Assembly (NCBI GenBank): GCA_025059995.1
Contig: JANXCF010000001.1
Span: forward strand, 124,001 to 188,000
DNA from: Leptospiraceae bacterium
Lineage (GTDB): Bacteria; Spirochaetota; Leptospiria; Leptospirales; Leptonemataceae
Direction: 5' to 3'
Length of the DNA stretch: 64,000 bases
Shown here: one piece after another, positions 1-8,929 of the stretch
Layout of the letters: every line of letters begins with the position of its first letter
Numbering within the stretch: the stretch's first letter is position 1
Translations under genes and position numbers: made by a program
The notes under the pieces: generated by a model
What the model saw: only the letters and a program-made list of their open reading frames with translations
What the model was told of the DNA's origin: nothing
The model's database searches: none

Positions 1-134
1 TGAGAGGTAATCAACTTCTTTATTTGGCTCAGGATTTGTTTTGGTGTATATACATTCTCTTCCCACTGCAGGGGAGTTTGAGTTATGTCAATTTGATTGA
101 TTACGCTGTAACTCTCGATAGTATTAATTTCCAT
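1..134 (-). CDS. Unidentified protein, N-terminal 44 residues only
   Basis: This open frame starts with an ATG at 134 and runs off the left edge of the window. The visible N-terminus begins MEINTIESYSVINQ and shows no signal peptide or membrane segment. The start codon overlaps the end of the upstream permease gene by 11 bases, so the two are probably translated from one message. I do not recognise the family from this fragment. Confidence 0.5.
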   Translation of the reverse strand, partial: MEINTIESYSVINQIDITQTPLQWEENVYTPKQILSQIKKLITS

Positions 135-1260
135 TCTTTGACTCCGATGCGATTTCAGACTCTTTTTTGAGTTTTCTACTTGTTATTGTTCTCCATAGAA
201 TAATAAAAACGGACAAAATCAAAGGTCCTAAAACAATCCCAACGGCACCAAATTCCTTCAAACCCCCTAGGATTGCGAAAAACAACACTACCGATGAAAT
301 CCCCAGTTTTTTGTCTAAAATCTTTGGCTTTACGATATTTTCTAAAATCAAGTAAGAAGCATAGCAATACAAACCCAACACCACGCTGGCAATCAGATCT
401 TTTTTGATAAAGTATAAATAAAGGGAAGCTGGGATCCAAACAAATCCCGTCCCAATCACGGGAATGACAGAAACCAACGAGGCAATAAACCCATACAAAA
501 TAACATTAGGAATGCCAGTAACGAAAAATCCCAACGCCAAAAAAAAACCTTGTAATATAGCAATCAAAACGTTTCCTAAGAGAATTGACGACATCGTGAG
601 CTTGATTTGGTTTTTTAATTCATCAATCAGTTCTCTATCAAAAGGAGAAATATCAAGAAGTGTGTTATAAAGTTTGTCACCATCTCGAAAAAGAAAATAA
701 AGAATCAAAAAGCCAAACAAAAGATAAACTATGATTTTCAACGTAATCTCTAAACTCAACAAGAACACGTTATAGGCACCACCTACAATTGTGGGAAAGT
801 TGATCCTATCTAAATAGCTTCCATATTCCATTAAAAAGTTATCCAAGCGATTTAGAAAAGTCACCCAAAAAAAGGAATCCTTTGTAAAAAACTCAACAAG
901 TGAGTCAAAGTGAAGAAACAATAAAAACAAGCTCCCGGTTTCTATACCCTCTCGAACCAAAAAGACAAAATCAATGATTTGTTGAACCAACAAAACAAAA
1001 AAAATCGAAAGTGGGGTGATGATTAAAGTTATAATTACTACTATACTTGCGAGGGAAGCAAGATCTTTGTTTTTTAGAGTTTTTTGAAGTTTTTTGTTAT
1101 AGCCATCCAGGGTGGAATACAAAAGGACGGCAATCAAGAAGGACCAAAAAAAAGCACGCAAAGTGTAGAATGCCAAAAATACCGAGCCCAGCAAAATCAA
1201 CATTAAAATCAAAATTTGAAAAAACAACTGAAAGTTTTTGGTTGATGTGTTATCATTCAT
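124..1260 (-). CDS. AI-2E family / PerM-type transporter
   Basis: This is a polytopic inner-membrane protein of 378 residues, the usual length of the AI-2E exporter (PerM/YdiK, former UPF0118) family. Two hydrophobic segments near residues 13-50 are followed by another at about 65-95. A hydrophilic region comes next, and the C-terminal half is strongly hydrophobic with the family's conserved core (LGNVLIAILQGFF, PVIGTGFVWIPA). A polar tail ends the protein. Members export small molecules or act in ion homeostasis; the substrate here cannot be deduced. The ATG overlaps the stop of the upstream lipoprotein gene by 8 bases, and its own stop overlaps the next gene, so 3702 to 1 looks like one minus-strand operon. 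Confidence 0.85.
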   Translation of the reverse strand: MNDNTSTKNFQLFFQILILMLILLGSVFLAFYTLRAFFWSFLIAVLLYSTLDGYNKKLQKTLKNKDLASLASIVVIITLIITPLSIFFVLLVQQIIDFVFLVREGIETGSLFLLFLHFDSLVEFFTKDSFFWVTFLNRLDNFLMEYGSYLDRINFPTIVGGAYNVFLLSLEITLKIIVYLLFGFLILYFLFRDGDKLYNTLLDISPFDRELIDELKNQIKLTMSSILLGNVLIAILQGFFLALGFFVTGIPNVILYGFIASLVSVIPVIGTGFVWIPASLYLYFIKKDLIASVVLGLYCYASYLILENIVKPKILDKKLGISSVVLFFAILGGLKEFGAVGIVLGPLILSVFIILWRTITSRKLKKESEIASESKNGN

Positions 1261-1705
1261 CGGTGCTTTTCTTTATGAACATTTTTACTTTTATCGGAAA
1301 GGTTTTTTCGATCAAAACACTCAAGTTTCGATTAAAAAAATCTTGAGCATTGATGAAGTAAAATTGCTTCTCTTTTGATTTGATTTGTTTAGACTGAAGA
1401 ACCTGCCAACCATAATCCCGTAATAACGATAAATAATCATTCACAACCTCCTCGTAATTCTGATGAGGGAATTCAAGCCGGATGGCGTATTGTTCAGGGG
1501 ACCAAAATCCCATTCGTTCTAAATACAGAAAATGAGTTACTTTCGCTTCTGTTGGTATCAGAGCTATGGGAAAACCACTTTGGATGATTTCATTGGTTTC
1601 TGGATTTTTATACAAAAACAAATAATCAGAAATTACTAATTTCTCGCTTTTTTGGTGATTACATTGCAAAAGCAATAAAAAGAAGAAAAACTTCCAAAGT
1701 TTCAT
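1253..1705 (-). CDS. Hypothetical lipoprotein
   Basis: The 150-residue product begins with a short basic N-terminus and a run of Phe/Leu ending in LLLQC, a plausible lipobox with Cys15 as the lipidated residue. The mature part has no recognised domain. It contains an aromatic-rich region (FLYLERMGFWSPEQYA) and a lysine-rich end. The ATG overlaps the stop of the preceding XPB-like gene in an ATGA arrangement, and the stop overlaps the permease start, so expression is probably coupled. It is likely attached to an envelope membrane. The function is unknown. Confidence 0.7.
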   Translation of the reverse strand: MKLWKFFFFLLLLQCNHQKSEKLVISDYLFLYKNPETNEIIQSGFPIALIPTEAKVTHFLYLERMGFWSPEQYAIRLEFPHQNYEEVVNDYLSLLRDYGWQVLQSKQIKSKEKQFYFINAQDFFNRNLSVLIEKTFPIKVKMFIKKSTDE

Positions 1706-3702
1706 CGATAAAGCTTTACTAATAAATTCATCTTTTCTGCCAATTCAATTAACTCGGGAATGGCTTCTTGTTCGATTATAATAGTGTTTGGGGTTAGTTG
1801 TTCTATAATATAATCTTTGTTGGAAATTTGCCCAATCAAAAGCTCCATATGTTGTGATTCTTTTGTTTTTACCACCACACATTCATCGGTGATGGTTACT
1901 AAGGGGAGATTGTTTTTCCACTCATTGATAGAAAAAAGCAGGTTTTGAGGCAAATCTGTGGGGGATACTTCTTTTAAAAAATTTATAAAATCATTTGGAT
2001 CCTCTTTCATCAAGAGAGCAAGGAAGAAAGAATCTCGCGTGAATTGAAATGTGTAAATGTTTTCGAAAGATTTTAGTTCACAAAAAGTTTTTAAATAATA
2101 GAGTCCTGAGAGGGATAATTTTTCTGGAAAGGCAATGATAGATAAATCAGGGTTAACGTAAACTCCACCTTTTTGATTTTCTTTTTTTAAGGGTTCTTTC
2201 TTAACCATGTGTAATCCTAATTTTGAAAAACTAATCCAACGATCGGGATATTCTACTTGCAAATATCCAAAAAGCTGAAGATAAAAAAGAGCTGACACTA
2301 ATTCTTTCTCATAAGCGGAAAGACGTTCAGAAAAATCCTTCATGGTAAAATCATTTTTTAAAATAATGTTTTCTCTAATGAGTAATGCCATGATTACGTA
2401 ATAAATATTTCTTTCTTGTTTTAACAACGTTTTCACTACACTCTGAAAAACCTTCTTCTTGTAAAAAGGAACATGAACTGGTTCAAAAACTTCTTCGTAG
2501 CGCACCAGTTTTTCTTCTATTTCTTCGATGGCTTTTAGAGTTTTCTTCAGGATTTCTAGTGGATCTTTTTTCAATAGGTCTTCCCAGTCGTTTCGTAAAA
2601 CTACGTCGTCTTTTTTGATCCGAAGGATGTCCAGAACACGCATGATAGATAAAGTCAGTTCAATTTGATAGATTTGACTTTTTTCTTTGAATAATTGAAT
2701 GTCAACGGGAAGAAGAATATTTTCTGTATCTCGTAGGTCAGTCTGTTTTAACTTTCCTGATTTCGATAAAGTAATTCCACGTTTGAGGATATAAGCGATT
2801 GTCCTTTTGATGTTGATAAAGAAATCCAATTGATTGTCGGTGATTTTTTCTAATGATTTTTTTACTCCTTTGGGAGCTTTTGGAACAATTGGATTTTTGA
2901 CAATGTAGTCGAATACATCTGCTGGCATAACAAGAATTCGAACAAATCGTTCCTCCACGAAGAATTCATCAATAAGCAAAAGCTGTTTATGGAGTTTGAT
3001 TATTACTTCTTCCCAATGGAGTTTATGTTTATCTATGATTTCTCTTGCAGTGTTTATTTCTAATATTCCTCCTTGTTTGAAGGCAGCTAAGACTAACTCT
3101 TCTTCTACTTCATTGAGCTCACCAATCAGTTTTGCTATGTTTTCTTGGATTTGAGTATCAGTGAGTTTTTCATGAGTCTGCCAAATGGGATTTAAGGTAT
3201 TTAACTTTCCTTCTTTTCTTATTCGTTCAATAACATCAATTATTCGTTGTTGAAAGATTTCTTGTGGTTTTCTTTCAGTAAATTGAATGGCATTAACACT
3301 TTGTGGATACGCATAGTATCTATCTAAGGTATTAGTAAGTCGCTCTCGGTTTTTTCTTTGGTATACCAAAAAATATCGCTTTAAAACCCCTAACTCTACT
3401 TCTGCATTGTTGGGGGGTAGAGAGAATTTTCTTGCAATCTCTCCTAATGTTAAAACTTTATCTTTAACAGAGAGGATTTCTAAATATATTTGGATTTGTA
3501 TCGAGCTTAACTTTTCTAATATGCCCTTTACGTAAAACTCATCCGACATTACAGCCATTAAAGTTTTGATTTGATTTTTTTTATCCTTGGGAATTTTTTT
3601 TATGTTCCAAATCGTCAATAAACGCTTGAGTGTATTCCCATCAATTTTTAAAAGTTCCACCAATAGTGGATTTTCTTCAGGTTTCATGATTGTTTTGTTC
3701 AT
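1702..3702 (-). CDS. Stand-alone XPB/Ssl2 helicase N-terminal-like protein
   Basis: From the ATG at 3702 the product is 666 residues. An earlier TTG at 3732 and a later ATG at 3687 are also possible, and no Shine-Dalgarno decides between them. The middle part carries winged-helix-like segments. The C-terminal third (about residues 530-660) resembles the helicase XPB/Ssl2 N-terminal or 'helicase C-terminal 3' family: VNPDLSIIAFPEKLSL, then TFQFTRDSFFLAL, then LPQNLLFSINEW. No Walker A or DEAD-type motif is present, so it is not a helicase by itself. In actinobacteria and spirochaetes such proteins often accompany an XPB helicase, but none is adjacent here. A role in DNA repair or transcription is inference from the family. 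Confidence 0.6.
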   Translation of the reverse strand: MNKTIMKPEENPLLVELLKIDGNTLKRLLTIWNIKKIPKDKKNQIKTLMAVMSDEFYVKGILEKLSSIQIQIYLEILSVKDKVLTLGEIARKFSLPPNNAEVELGVLKRYFLVYQRKNRERLTNTLDRYYAYPQSVNAIQFTERKPQEIFQQRIIDVIERIRKEGKLNTLNPIWQTHEKLTDTQIQENIAKLIGELNEVEEELVLAAFKQGGILEINTAREIIDKHKLHWEEVIIKLHKQLLLIDEFFVEERFVRILVMPADVFDYIVKNPIVPKAPKGVKKSLEKITDNQLDFFINIKRTIAYILKRGITLSKSGKLKQTDLRDTENILLPVDIQLFKEKSQIYQIELTLSIMRVLDILRIKKDDVVLRNDWEDLLKKDPLEILKKTLKAIEEIEEKLVRYEEVFEPVHVPFYKKKVFQSVVKTLLKQERNIYYVIMALLIRENIILKNDFTMKDFSERLSAYEKELVSALFYLQLFGYLQVEYPDRWISFSKLGLHMVKKEPLKKENQKGGVYVNPDLSIIAFPEKLSLSGLYYLKTFCELKSFENIYTFQFTRDSFFLALLMKEDPNDFINFLKEVSPTDLPQNLLFSINEWKNNLPLVTITDECVVVKTKESQHMELLIGQISNKDYIIEQLTPNTIIIEQEAIPELIELAEKMNLLVKLYR

Positions 3703-3706
3703 AACG

Positions 3707-4534
3707 ATGGATAAAAAGAATATCCTAATCAAGATTCTGAAAACTTTTTCGTTTGTAAAGTCTTTTTTTTATTTGATTTTGATTTTATTTTTTATCAATC
3801 TTTTTCTTCTTCATGGGTATTGGTTTTGGTTCCTTCCCCCTTCGTTGATTTTTGGTATTGGAATTACGTTTTACATAGCTTTTGTTGTTGGATTCTATTT
3901 CCTCTCGAGTAGGTTTCGATTCCTTCGACCATTTCTGTTGGTTCTCTTTCTTATCTTTTTGATCAAAACCTATGGGATTGATATAAGCCTCGTCAGAGGA
4001 AAAAGCATGGAACCTACTCTCCGGGAGTTTTCTTTCATTGTCGTGGATAAATTTTTCTACAACTGGAATCTATCTTATTTTTTGTTTTTTTTTACAGGTA
4101 AATCACAGCTCAAGCTTCCTTTTTTCAATCATGCGGTTGAGAATTTGCAAGTTGGCGATCTTGTTGTGTTTGATTTCCCTGATCCTATCACAAAAAATCG
4201 AACATGGATCAAGAGACTCATTGCCAAAGAAAATGACACCTATGCCTTCAAAGACAAAAAACTTTATATCAACGAAAAAATCTTTCCTATCTACCAACAA
4301 ATTGATTTCTTGCCAGAAGCTCACTCTACGCCAATCTTCGAATTACCTCCTGAACTAAAGAGCTACCCACCCCATATACAGTATTACTTCACCTCAGGAA
4401 TAAGAAAATCAGGCATAGTCCCCAAAGACACGTTTTTACTTTTAGGAGATAATCACACTTTTTCTCGAGATAGTCGGATTTTTGGCTTTATTCCTAAAGA
4501 TCGCATTATCGGAAGAGTGATTTATGTCTTTTGA
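3707..4534 (+). CDS. lepB: Signal peptidase I
   Basis: This membrane serine protease removes signal peptides from exported proteins. The 275-residue protein from the ATG at 3707 has about three hydrophobic segments in its first 95 residues. After them come the catalytic box GKSMEPTL with nucleophile Ser100, the general-base box WIKRL with Lys169, and the C-terminal family signature GDNHTFSRDSR. All parts of the Ser/Lys dyad are present. The open frame extends upstream to 3587, but that stretch lies inside the divergent XPB-like gene, and ATG 3707 places the membrane segments sensibly. The 3' end overlaps the penicillin-binding protein gene by 11 bases, so secretion and cell-wall genes share a message. 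Confidence 0.9.
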   Translation: MDKKNILIKILKTFSFVKSFFYLILILFFINLFLLHGYWFWFLPPSLIFGIGITFYIAFVVGFYFLSSRFRFLRPFLLVLFLIFLIKTYGIDISLVRGKSMEPTLREFSFIVVDKFFYNWNLSYFLFFFTGKSQLKLPFFNHAVENLQVGDLVVFDFPDPITKNRTWIKRLIAKENDTYAFKDKKLYINEKIFPIYQQIDFLPEAHSTPIFELPPELKSYPPHIQYYFTSGIRKSGIVPKDTFLLLGDNHTFSRDSRIFGFIPKDRIIGRVIYVF

Positions 4535-6416
4535 TTTGAATAAATCACAAAGACGGTTGTTTTTTGTGGTTGGAATTTTTATTTTTCTTTTTGTTGTGGT
4601 TTTCATTCGAATTATTTATCTTAGTGAGATTTTCCAAGAAAACAAACCAAGAGAAGGAACCAAAAAAATCCTTCGTGGTTCAATTTTAGACAGAAAAGGG
4701 ATGAGTTTGGCAATCACAGAAGAAGCCAGCACCATCGGCATCAATCCCAAGGAAATCATGTTCCCAGAAAAAACTGCCAAACTACTTGCTGGATATTTAA
4801 ACTTAGATGCAAATGGCATTTTACAAAAACTTTATCTTCATCAAAACCGAAATTATTTTCTTTTGGAAAGGAGAATTGATAATTATGTTGCTGAGTTGAT
4901 TTTGGATTTACGTCTTCCCGGAGTTTATCGTGATTTTGAGTATAAACGTGTTTACCCAGCTAACCGCTTAGCCTCAAACCTGATTGGATTTGTGCAAAAC
5001 GACACAATGGAAGGCATTGCAGGCATTGAAAAATATTACGAAGATGTGCTCACCACACCTGATGATATCCATAAAGGAGTTTCAATCCAACTCACAATTG
5101 ATTCTTTTTTACAAAATGAGCTCGAGAAGGTCCTGATTGAGTTTTATGAAAAATCAAAGGCAAGCAAAGCCATAGGCATTCTGATGGACAATGAATCAGG
5201 AGAAATCTTAGCTATGGCAAATATCCCGAATTATAATCCGAATGAATACTACAAAGAAGATGCGATAAAAAAATCTAATTGGGCAATTTCTTATGCAATT
5301 GAGCCAGGATCTTTGATGAAACCATTTTTTGCTGCGATGCTAATCAACGAAAAACCAGATATCACAGAAAAATATGTTCATTGTGATGGGGAGTATCACT
5401 TCAAAACTGGTAGTATTCGCTGTCTTCGTGATGGAAAGATTGTTGCTCATGGAAAAGTAAACTTAGAAAAAATCATTGAGGTTTCTTGTAATGTGGGTAT
5501 TGCTCAGCTAACAAAAGAACTCAGCAAAGAACAAATCCTCAAGTATTTGACGGAGTTTGGTTTTGGAAATCCCACGGGAGTTGTTCCTGAGCGCTTCGAG
5601 CACTCAGGCTATGTACCCAAGCTTAGCAATTGGGTGGAGTCTCACTACTACTATCTTCCGATCGGACAAGGTATGTCAGCAACCCCCATTCAAATTCTTG
5701 CTGCTTTCAATGCATTAGTAAGCAATGTCTGGATAAGACCCATTTTGGTAAAAGCCATCCTTTCTGAGAAAAAAGGGGTTTTAGAAAGATCTAACCTTGT
5801 AGTCAAAAACCTTTCCTTGCGAAGAAAAACCACCGACGAAATCAAACACTACCTCTCAAACGTAGTAGAAAAGGGAACAGGAAAGTTAGCAAAAGTGGAT
5901 TTTCTTTCGGTGATTGGAAAAACGGGTTCAGCTCAAAAATCCACACCTTTTGGTTATTCTGATTATTATACCGTATCGTTTGTTGGAGCTTTTCCTTACC
6001 CAAAACTGAAGTATTCTCTTTTGATTATTTTTGATGATGTGGGTCCATCATACACAGGAGGGAGTTTAGCAGCCCCTGCTTTTTCGAAGTTCCTTACGAG
6101 AACAAAAAATTATCTTTTTTCTCCTGTTAAAAATCAAAAGGTTTTAATTACAAAAGATTTAAGTGAAAAGATTGATTTTAAAGACCTTGAGGGTTCTTCA
6201 GATAAAATCCCTAATTTCGAAAAACGTTCTTTAAAAGAAATCCTTTATTGGAAAAGCAAGGTTTTGGATGTTTATAACGAAAATCAAAAGACCAAAATCA
6301 CATTAGAAATTTATGGTAGTGGCTACGTAACGAAACAAATCCCTCCACCTGGCACAGTTCTGAAGGAAACCAAAAAAATCCAACTATATCTCAGTAAAGA
6401 TGTCCATCTACAGTAA
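4524..6416 (+). CDS. FtsI/PBP2-like peptidoglycan transpeptidase
   Basis: This is a class B penicillin-binding protein of 630 residues that cross-links peptidoglycan, probably at the division septum. One N-terminal membrane anchor (about residues 12-32) precedes a PBP dimerisation domain beginning RGSILDRKG. The transpeptidase domain has all three active-site motifs: SLMK with Ser263 and Lys266, SCN at 321-323, and KTG at 466-468. The last 60-70 residues resemble a PASTA domain (QIPPPGTVLKE), as in Spo VD/FtsI-type proteins. It is translationally coupled to lepB upstream and overlaps the SGNH esterase gene downstream by 17 bases. The rsmH-ftsL pair at 33817-35054 has no PBP gene beside it, so this may be the missing dcw-type ftsI. 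Confidence 0.88.
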   Translation: MSFDLNKSQRRLFFVVGIFIFLFVVVFIRIIYLSEIFQENKPREGTKKILRGSILDRKGMSLAITEEASTIGINPKEIMFPEKTAKLLAGYLNLDANGILQKLYLHQNRNYFLLERRIDNYVAELILDLRLPGVYRDFEYKRVYPANRLASNLIGFVQNDTMEGIAGIEKYYEDVLTTPDDIHKGVSIQLTIDSFLQNELEKVLIEFYEKSKASKAIGILMDNESGEILAMANIPNYNPNEYYKEDAIKKSNWAISYAIEPGSLMKPFFAAMLINEKPDITEKYVHCDGEYHFKTGSIRCLRDGKIVAHGKVNLEKIIEVSCNVGIAQLTKELSKEQILKYLTEFGFGNPTGVVPERFEHSGYVPKLSNWVESHYYYLPIGQGMSATPIQILAAFNALVSNVWIRPILVKAILSEKKGVLERSNLVVKNLSLRRKTTDEIKHYLSNVVEKGTGKLAKVDFLSVIGKTGSAQKSTPFGYSDYYTVSFVGAFPYPKLKYSLLIIFDDVGPSYTGGSLAAPAFSKFLTRTKNYLFSPVKNQKVLITKDLSEKIDFKDLEGSSDKIPNFEKRSLKEILYWKSKVLDVYNENQKTKITLEIYGSGYVTKQIPPPGTVLKETKKIQLYLSKDVHLQ

Positions 6417-7035
6417 TTTTAGTTTATTTTTGATTGCTTTTGTATTTTCTTGCTCTATGCATCAAAAGAATCAAAAGCACATATTTTTTTTGGGTGATAG
6501 CTTGACGTATGGATATATGGTTCATCCTTCCTATTCATATCCAGCTATTATTGAAAGAAAACTGCGGGAGCGAAAGATAATTAATTCTGACGTAGTGATT
6601 ACAAAAGTGGGAATTCCCGGAGATACCACAGGCTTAGCTTTAGAACGACTGGAATACCAACTTCGCTTACATAAACCTGCTATCGTTGGAGTTATTTACC
6701 TGGGAGCCAATGACTTTTTCTACGAAATCCCTACAAAGGAAACCTTAGAAAATTTTAGAAAAATTATAAAATTATTTTATCAATATAATTCAGAGATAAA
6801 ACTGTTTCTTATAGAATTTGATCCTATCTTTGAACCCCGAAAGTCAGAATACCAAAACATGTATCAAAAACTCAAACAAGAATACAAAGATTTGGAGCTC
6901 ATACCTGATGTCTTGAGGGAAATTGTGCAAAATCCATCCCTTACCTTAGGAGATAGAATCCATCCTAACGAAAAAGGATACATCCTCATGGCAGAAAAAA
7001 TTTATCCCTATATCGAGAAATCACTAAGAAAATAA
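6400..7035 (+). CDS. SGNH/GDSL-family esterase lipoprotein
   Basis: The 211-residue product has an N-terminal hydrophobic segment ending in a lipobox-like FVFSC, so it is probably a lipoprotein. The SGNH hydrolase blocks are all visible: GDSLTYG with the nucleophilic Ser, a conserved Gly in VGIPGDT, GAND with the oxyanion Asn, and D-x-x-HPN near the C-terminus with the catalytic Asp and His. TesA-like lysophospholipases and carbohydrate esterases share this fold, and the substrate cannot be told apart here. Its start overlaps the end of the penicillin-binding protein gene, so a role in envelope lipid or peptidoglycan modification is plausible but inferred. Confidence 0.82.
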   Translation: MSIYSNFSLFLIAFVFSCSMHQKNQKHIFFLGDSLTYGYMVHPSYSYPAIIERKLRERKIINSDVVITKVGIPGDTTGLALERLEYQLRLHKPAIVGVIYLGANDFFYEIPTKETLENFRKIIKLFYQYNSEIKLFLIEFDPIFEPRKSEYQNMYQKLKQEYKDLELIPDVLREIVQNPSLTLGDRIHPNEKGYILMAEKIYPYIEKSLRK

Positions 7036-7090
7036 ATTTATCTTTTGAATTTTTATTTCTCATGATAAAGTTAATAAAAAAACTTACCCT

Positions 7091-8929
7091 ATGATTTCTC
7101 AAGAAAAAGCTATTGTTGATACCAAACAAAAAGAAGTAATTGATTTTATTTATCGTCATCGTATACCATGCGGAAGCCTGCGAGCAGAAAATGAAGGAGA
7201 GCAGGTTCACTTAGTAGGATGGGCATTTCGTTATCGAGATCAAGGAGGTATTATCTTTGTAGACCTTCGAGACCGTTCAGGGATTGTCCAAATTGTCTTC
7301 GAGGAGTCTTTTTTGTCAAATTATGAGCTCGCAACCACTATTCGATATGAATATGTTTTAGCCATCAAGGGGAAAGTAAAGAAACGAAGTCCACAAACCA
7401 TAAACCCTAAACTTCCCACAGGAGAAGTAGAAGTTTTTGTGGAGGAATTTTACATTTTAAACACATCAAAAGCGCTTCCATTCGGCTTGGATGAATATAG
7501 TCAAGTAGGGGAAGAAGTTCGGCTTAAATACCGATACTTGGATTTACGTAGAGATGACATGCAAAAAGCCATCATCACGAGATCAAAACTGAATTTAGCC
7601 ATTCGCAAATTTTTAGACTTCCACAATTTCTTAGAAATCGAAACTCCGATTTTGAACAAATCCACACCTGAAGGAGCTCGAGATTTTTTAGTTCCATCAC
7701 GTTTGCAACCCGGCAAATTCTATGCTTTACCCCAATCCCCGCAGTTATTCAAACAAATTTTGATGGCAAGCGGTTTTGAGCGATATTATCAAATTGCGAA
7801 GTGCTTTCGAGATGAAGATTTACGAGCCGACCGACAGCCTGAGTTCACACAATTAGACATCGAGATGAGTTTCATTAACGAAGACATGATCATGAACCTG
7901 ATGGAAGAACTTTGGCGAAGTGTAGTAAAAGAAATCTTTGATATCGATCTTCCTAATCCTTTTCCGAGAATTTCCTACAAAGAAGCTATGGAGTTCTATG
8001 GTTCTGATAAGCCTGACCTACGCTTTGATATGAAATTGGTGGATATAGCCGACATTGCCGAAAAATCTGAGTTTCAGGTCTTCAAAAATGCATTGGAAAA
8101 AAAAGGAAGAGTCAAAGCATTACGAGTGCCCGGAGGTGGTGTTCTTTCTCGAAAAGATATCGAAGACTTAACAGAATGGGTAAAAAAAGACTTCAAGGCA
8201 GGAGGACTTGCCTGGATGAAACACGAAGAAGAAGGGTTAAAATCCTCCATCACAAAATTTTTCAGCGATGAATTGCTAAGCGAACTCATCAAGAGAACTA
8301 ACTCAAAAGTAGGAGACATTTTGTTTTTTGCTGCTGACAAAGATAAGATAGTTCATAATACTTTGGGTAATTTGAGGATACACTTAGCAAAACGTTTTGG
8401 CTATATTCCTGAAAATCAATATGCTTGTTGCTGGGTGGTAAATTTTCCACTTTTTGAAAGGAACTTAGAAACAGGAGAATTGGAAAGTGTCCACCATCCT
8501 TTTACATCACCGGTCGAAGAAGATTTGGAACTTCTTTTGGATGATGAAAAGTTTCAGAAATACGGAGAAAACATTCGATCTCGTGCTTATGACATGGTCA
8601 TCAATGGGGTTGAAGTTGGAGGTGGTTCTATCCGAATTCACAACGAAAAAGTACAGTTAACAGCACTAAAACGTTTAGGAATTTCTGAAGAAGAAGCTCG
8701 GGAAAAATTCGGCTTTTTGTTGGATGCATTGTCTTTTGGTGCACCTCCCCATGGAGGGATCGCTTTTGGACTGGATAGAATCTTGGCTTTATTTTTGGGA
8801 CGGGATTCCATTCGAGACGTAATAGCTTTTCCCAAGACTCAAAGAGGAATGTGCTTGATGTCTGGAACTCCTTCTGAAGTAGAAGTCAATCAACTCCAAG
8901 AATTACGAATCCGTGTGTTTAAAACGTAA
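7091..8929 (+). CDS. aspS: Aspartyl-tRNA synthetase
   Basis: This class II aminoacyl-tRNA synthetase charges tRNA-Asp. The 612-residue length matches the long bacterial type. An N-terminal OB-fold anticodon domain (VHLVGWAFRYRDQGG, VDLRDRSGIVQIV) is followed by class II motif 2 (FRDEDLRADRQPEFTQLDIEMS) interrupted by the bacterial GAD insertion (about residues 290-410). Motif 3 is FGLDRILALFLG. The C-terminal end has the typical RDVIAFPKTQRG. The last 27 bases overlap the convergent MFS transporter gene. Whether the enzyme also charges tRNA-Asn cannot be judged from the sequence alone. Confidence 0.95.
   Translation: MISQEKAIVDTKQKEVIDFIYRHRIPCGSLRAENEGEQVHLVGWAFRYRDQGGIIFVDLRDRSGIVQIVFEESFLSNYELATTIRYEYVLAIKGKVKKRSPQTINPKLPTGEVEVFVEEFYILNTSKALPFGLDEYSQVGEEVRLKYRYLDLRRDDMQKAIITRSKLNLAIRKFLDFHNFLEIETPILNKSTPEGARDFLVPSRLQPGKFYALPQSPQLFKQILMASGFERYYQIAKCFRDEDLRADRQPEFTQLDIEMSFINEDMIMNLMEELWRSVVKEIFDIDLPNPFPRISYKEAMEFYGSDKPDLRFDMKLVDIADIAEKSEFQVFKNALEKKGRVKALRVPGGGVLSRKDIEDLTEWVKKDFKAGGLAWMKHEEEGLKSSITKFFSDELLSELIKRTNSKVGDILFFAADKDKIVHNTLGNLRIHLAKRFGYIPENQYACCWVVNFPLFERNLETGELESVHHPFTSPVEEDLELLLDDEKFQKYGENIRSRAYDMVINGVEVGGGSIRIHNEKVQLTALKRLGISEEEAREKFGFLLDALSFGAPPHGGIAFGLDRILALFLGRDSIRDVIAFPKTQRGMCLMSGTPSEVEVNQLQELRIRVFKT

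Noticed and set aside
1-14. The first 14 bases recur near 63900, suggesting a circular or terminal repeat
   Set aside because: The flanks differ and both copies encode Leu-Ile-Thr-Ser on the minus strand in unrelated genes. It is a chance match.
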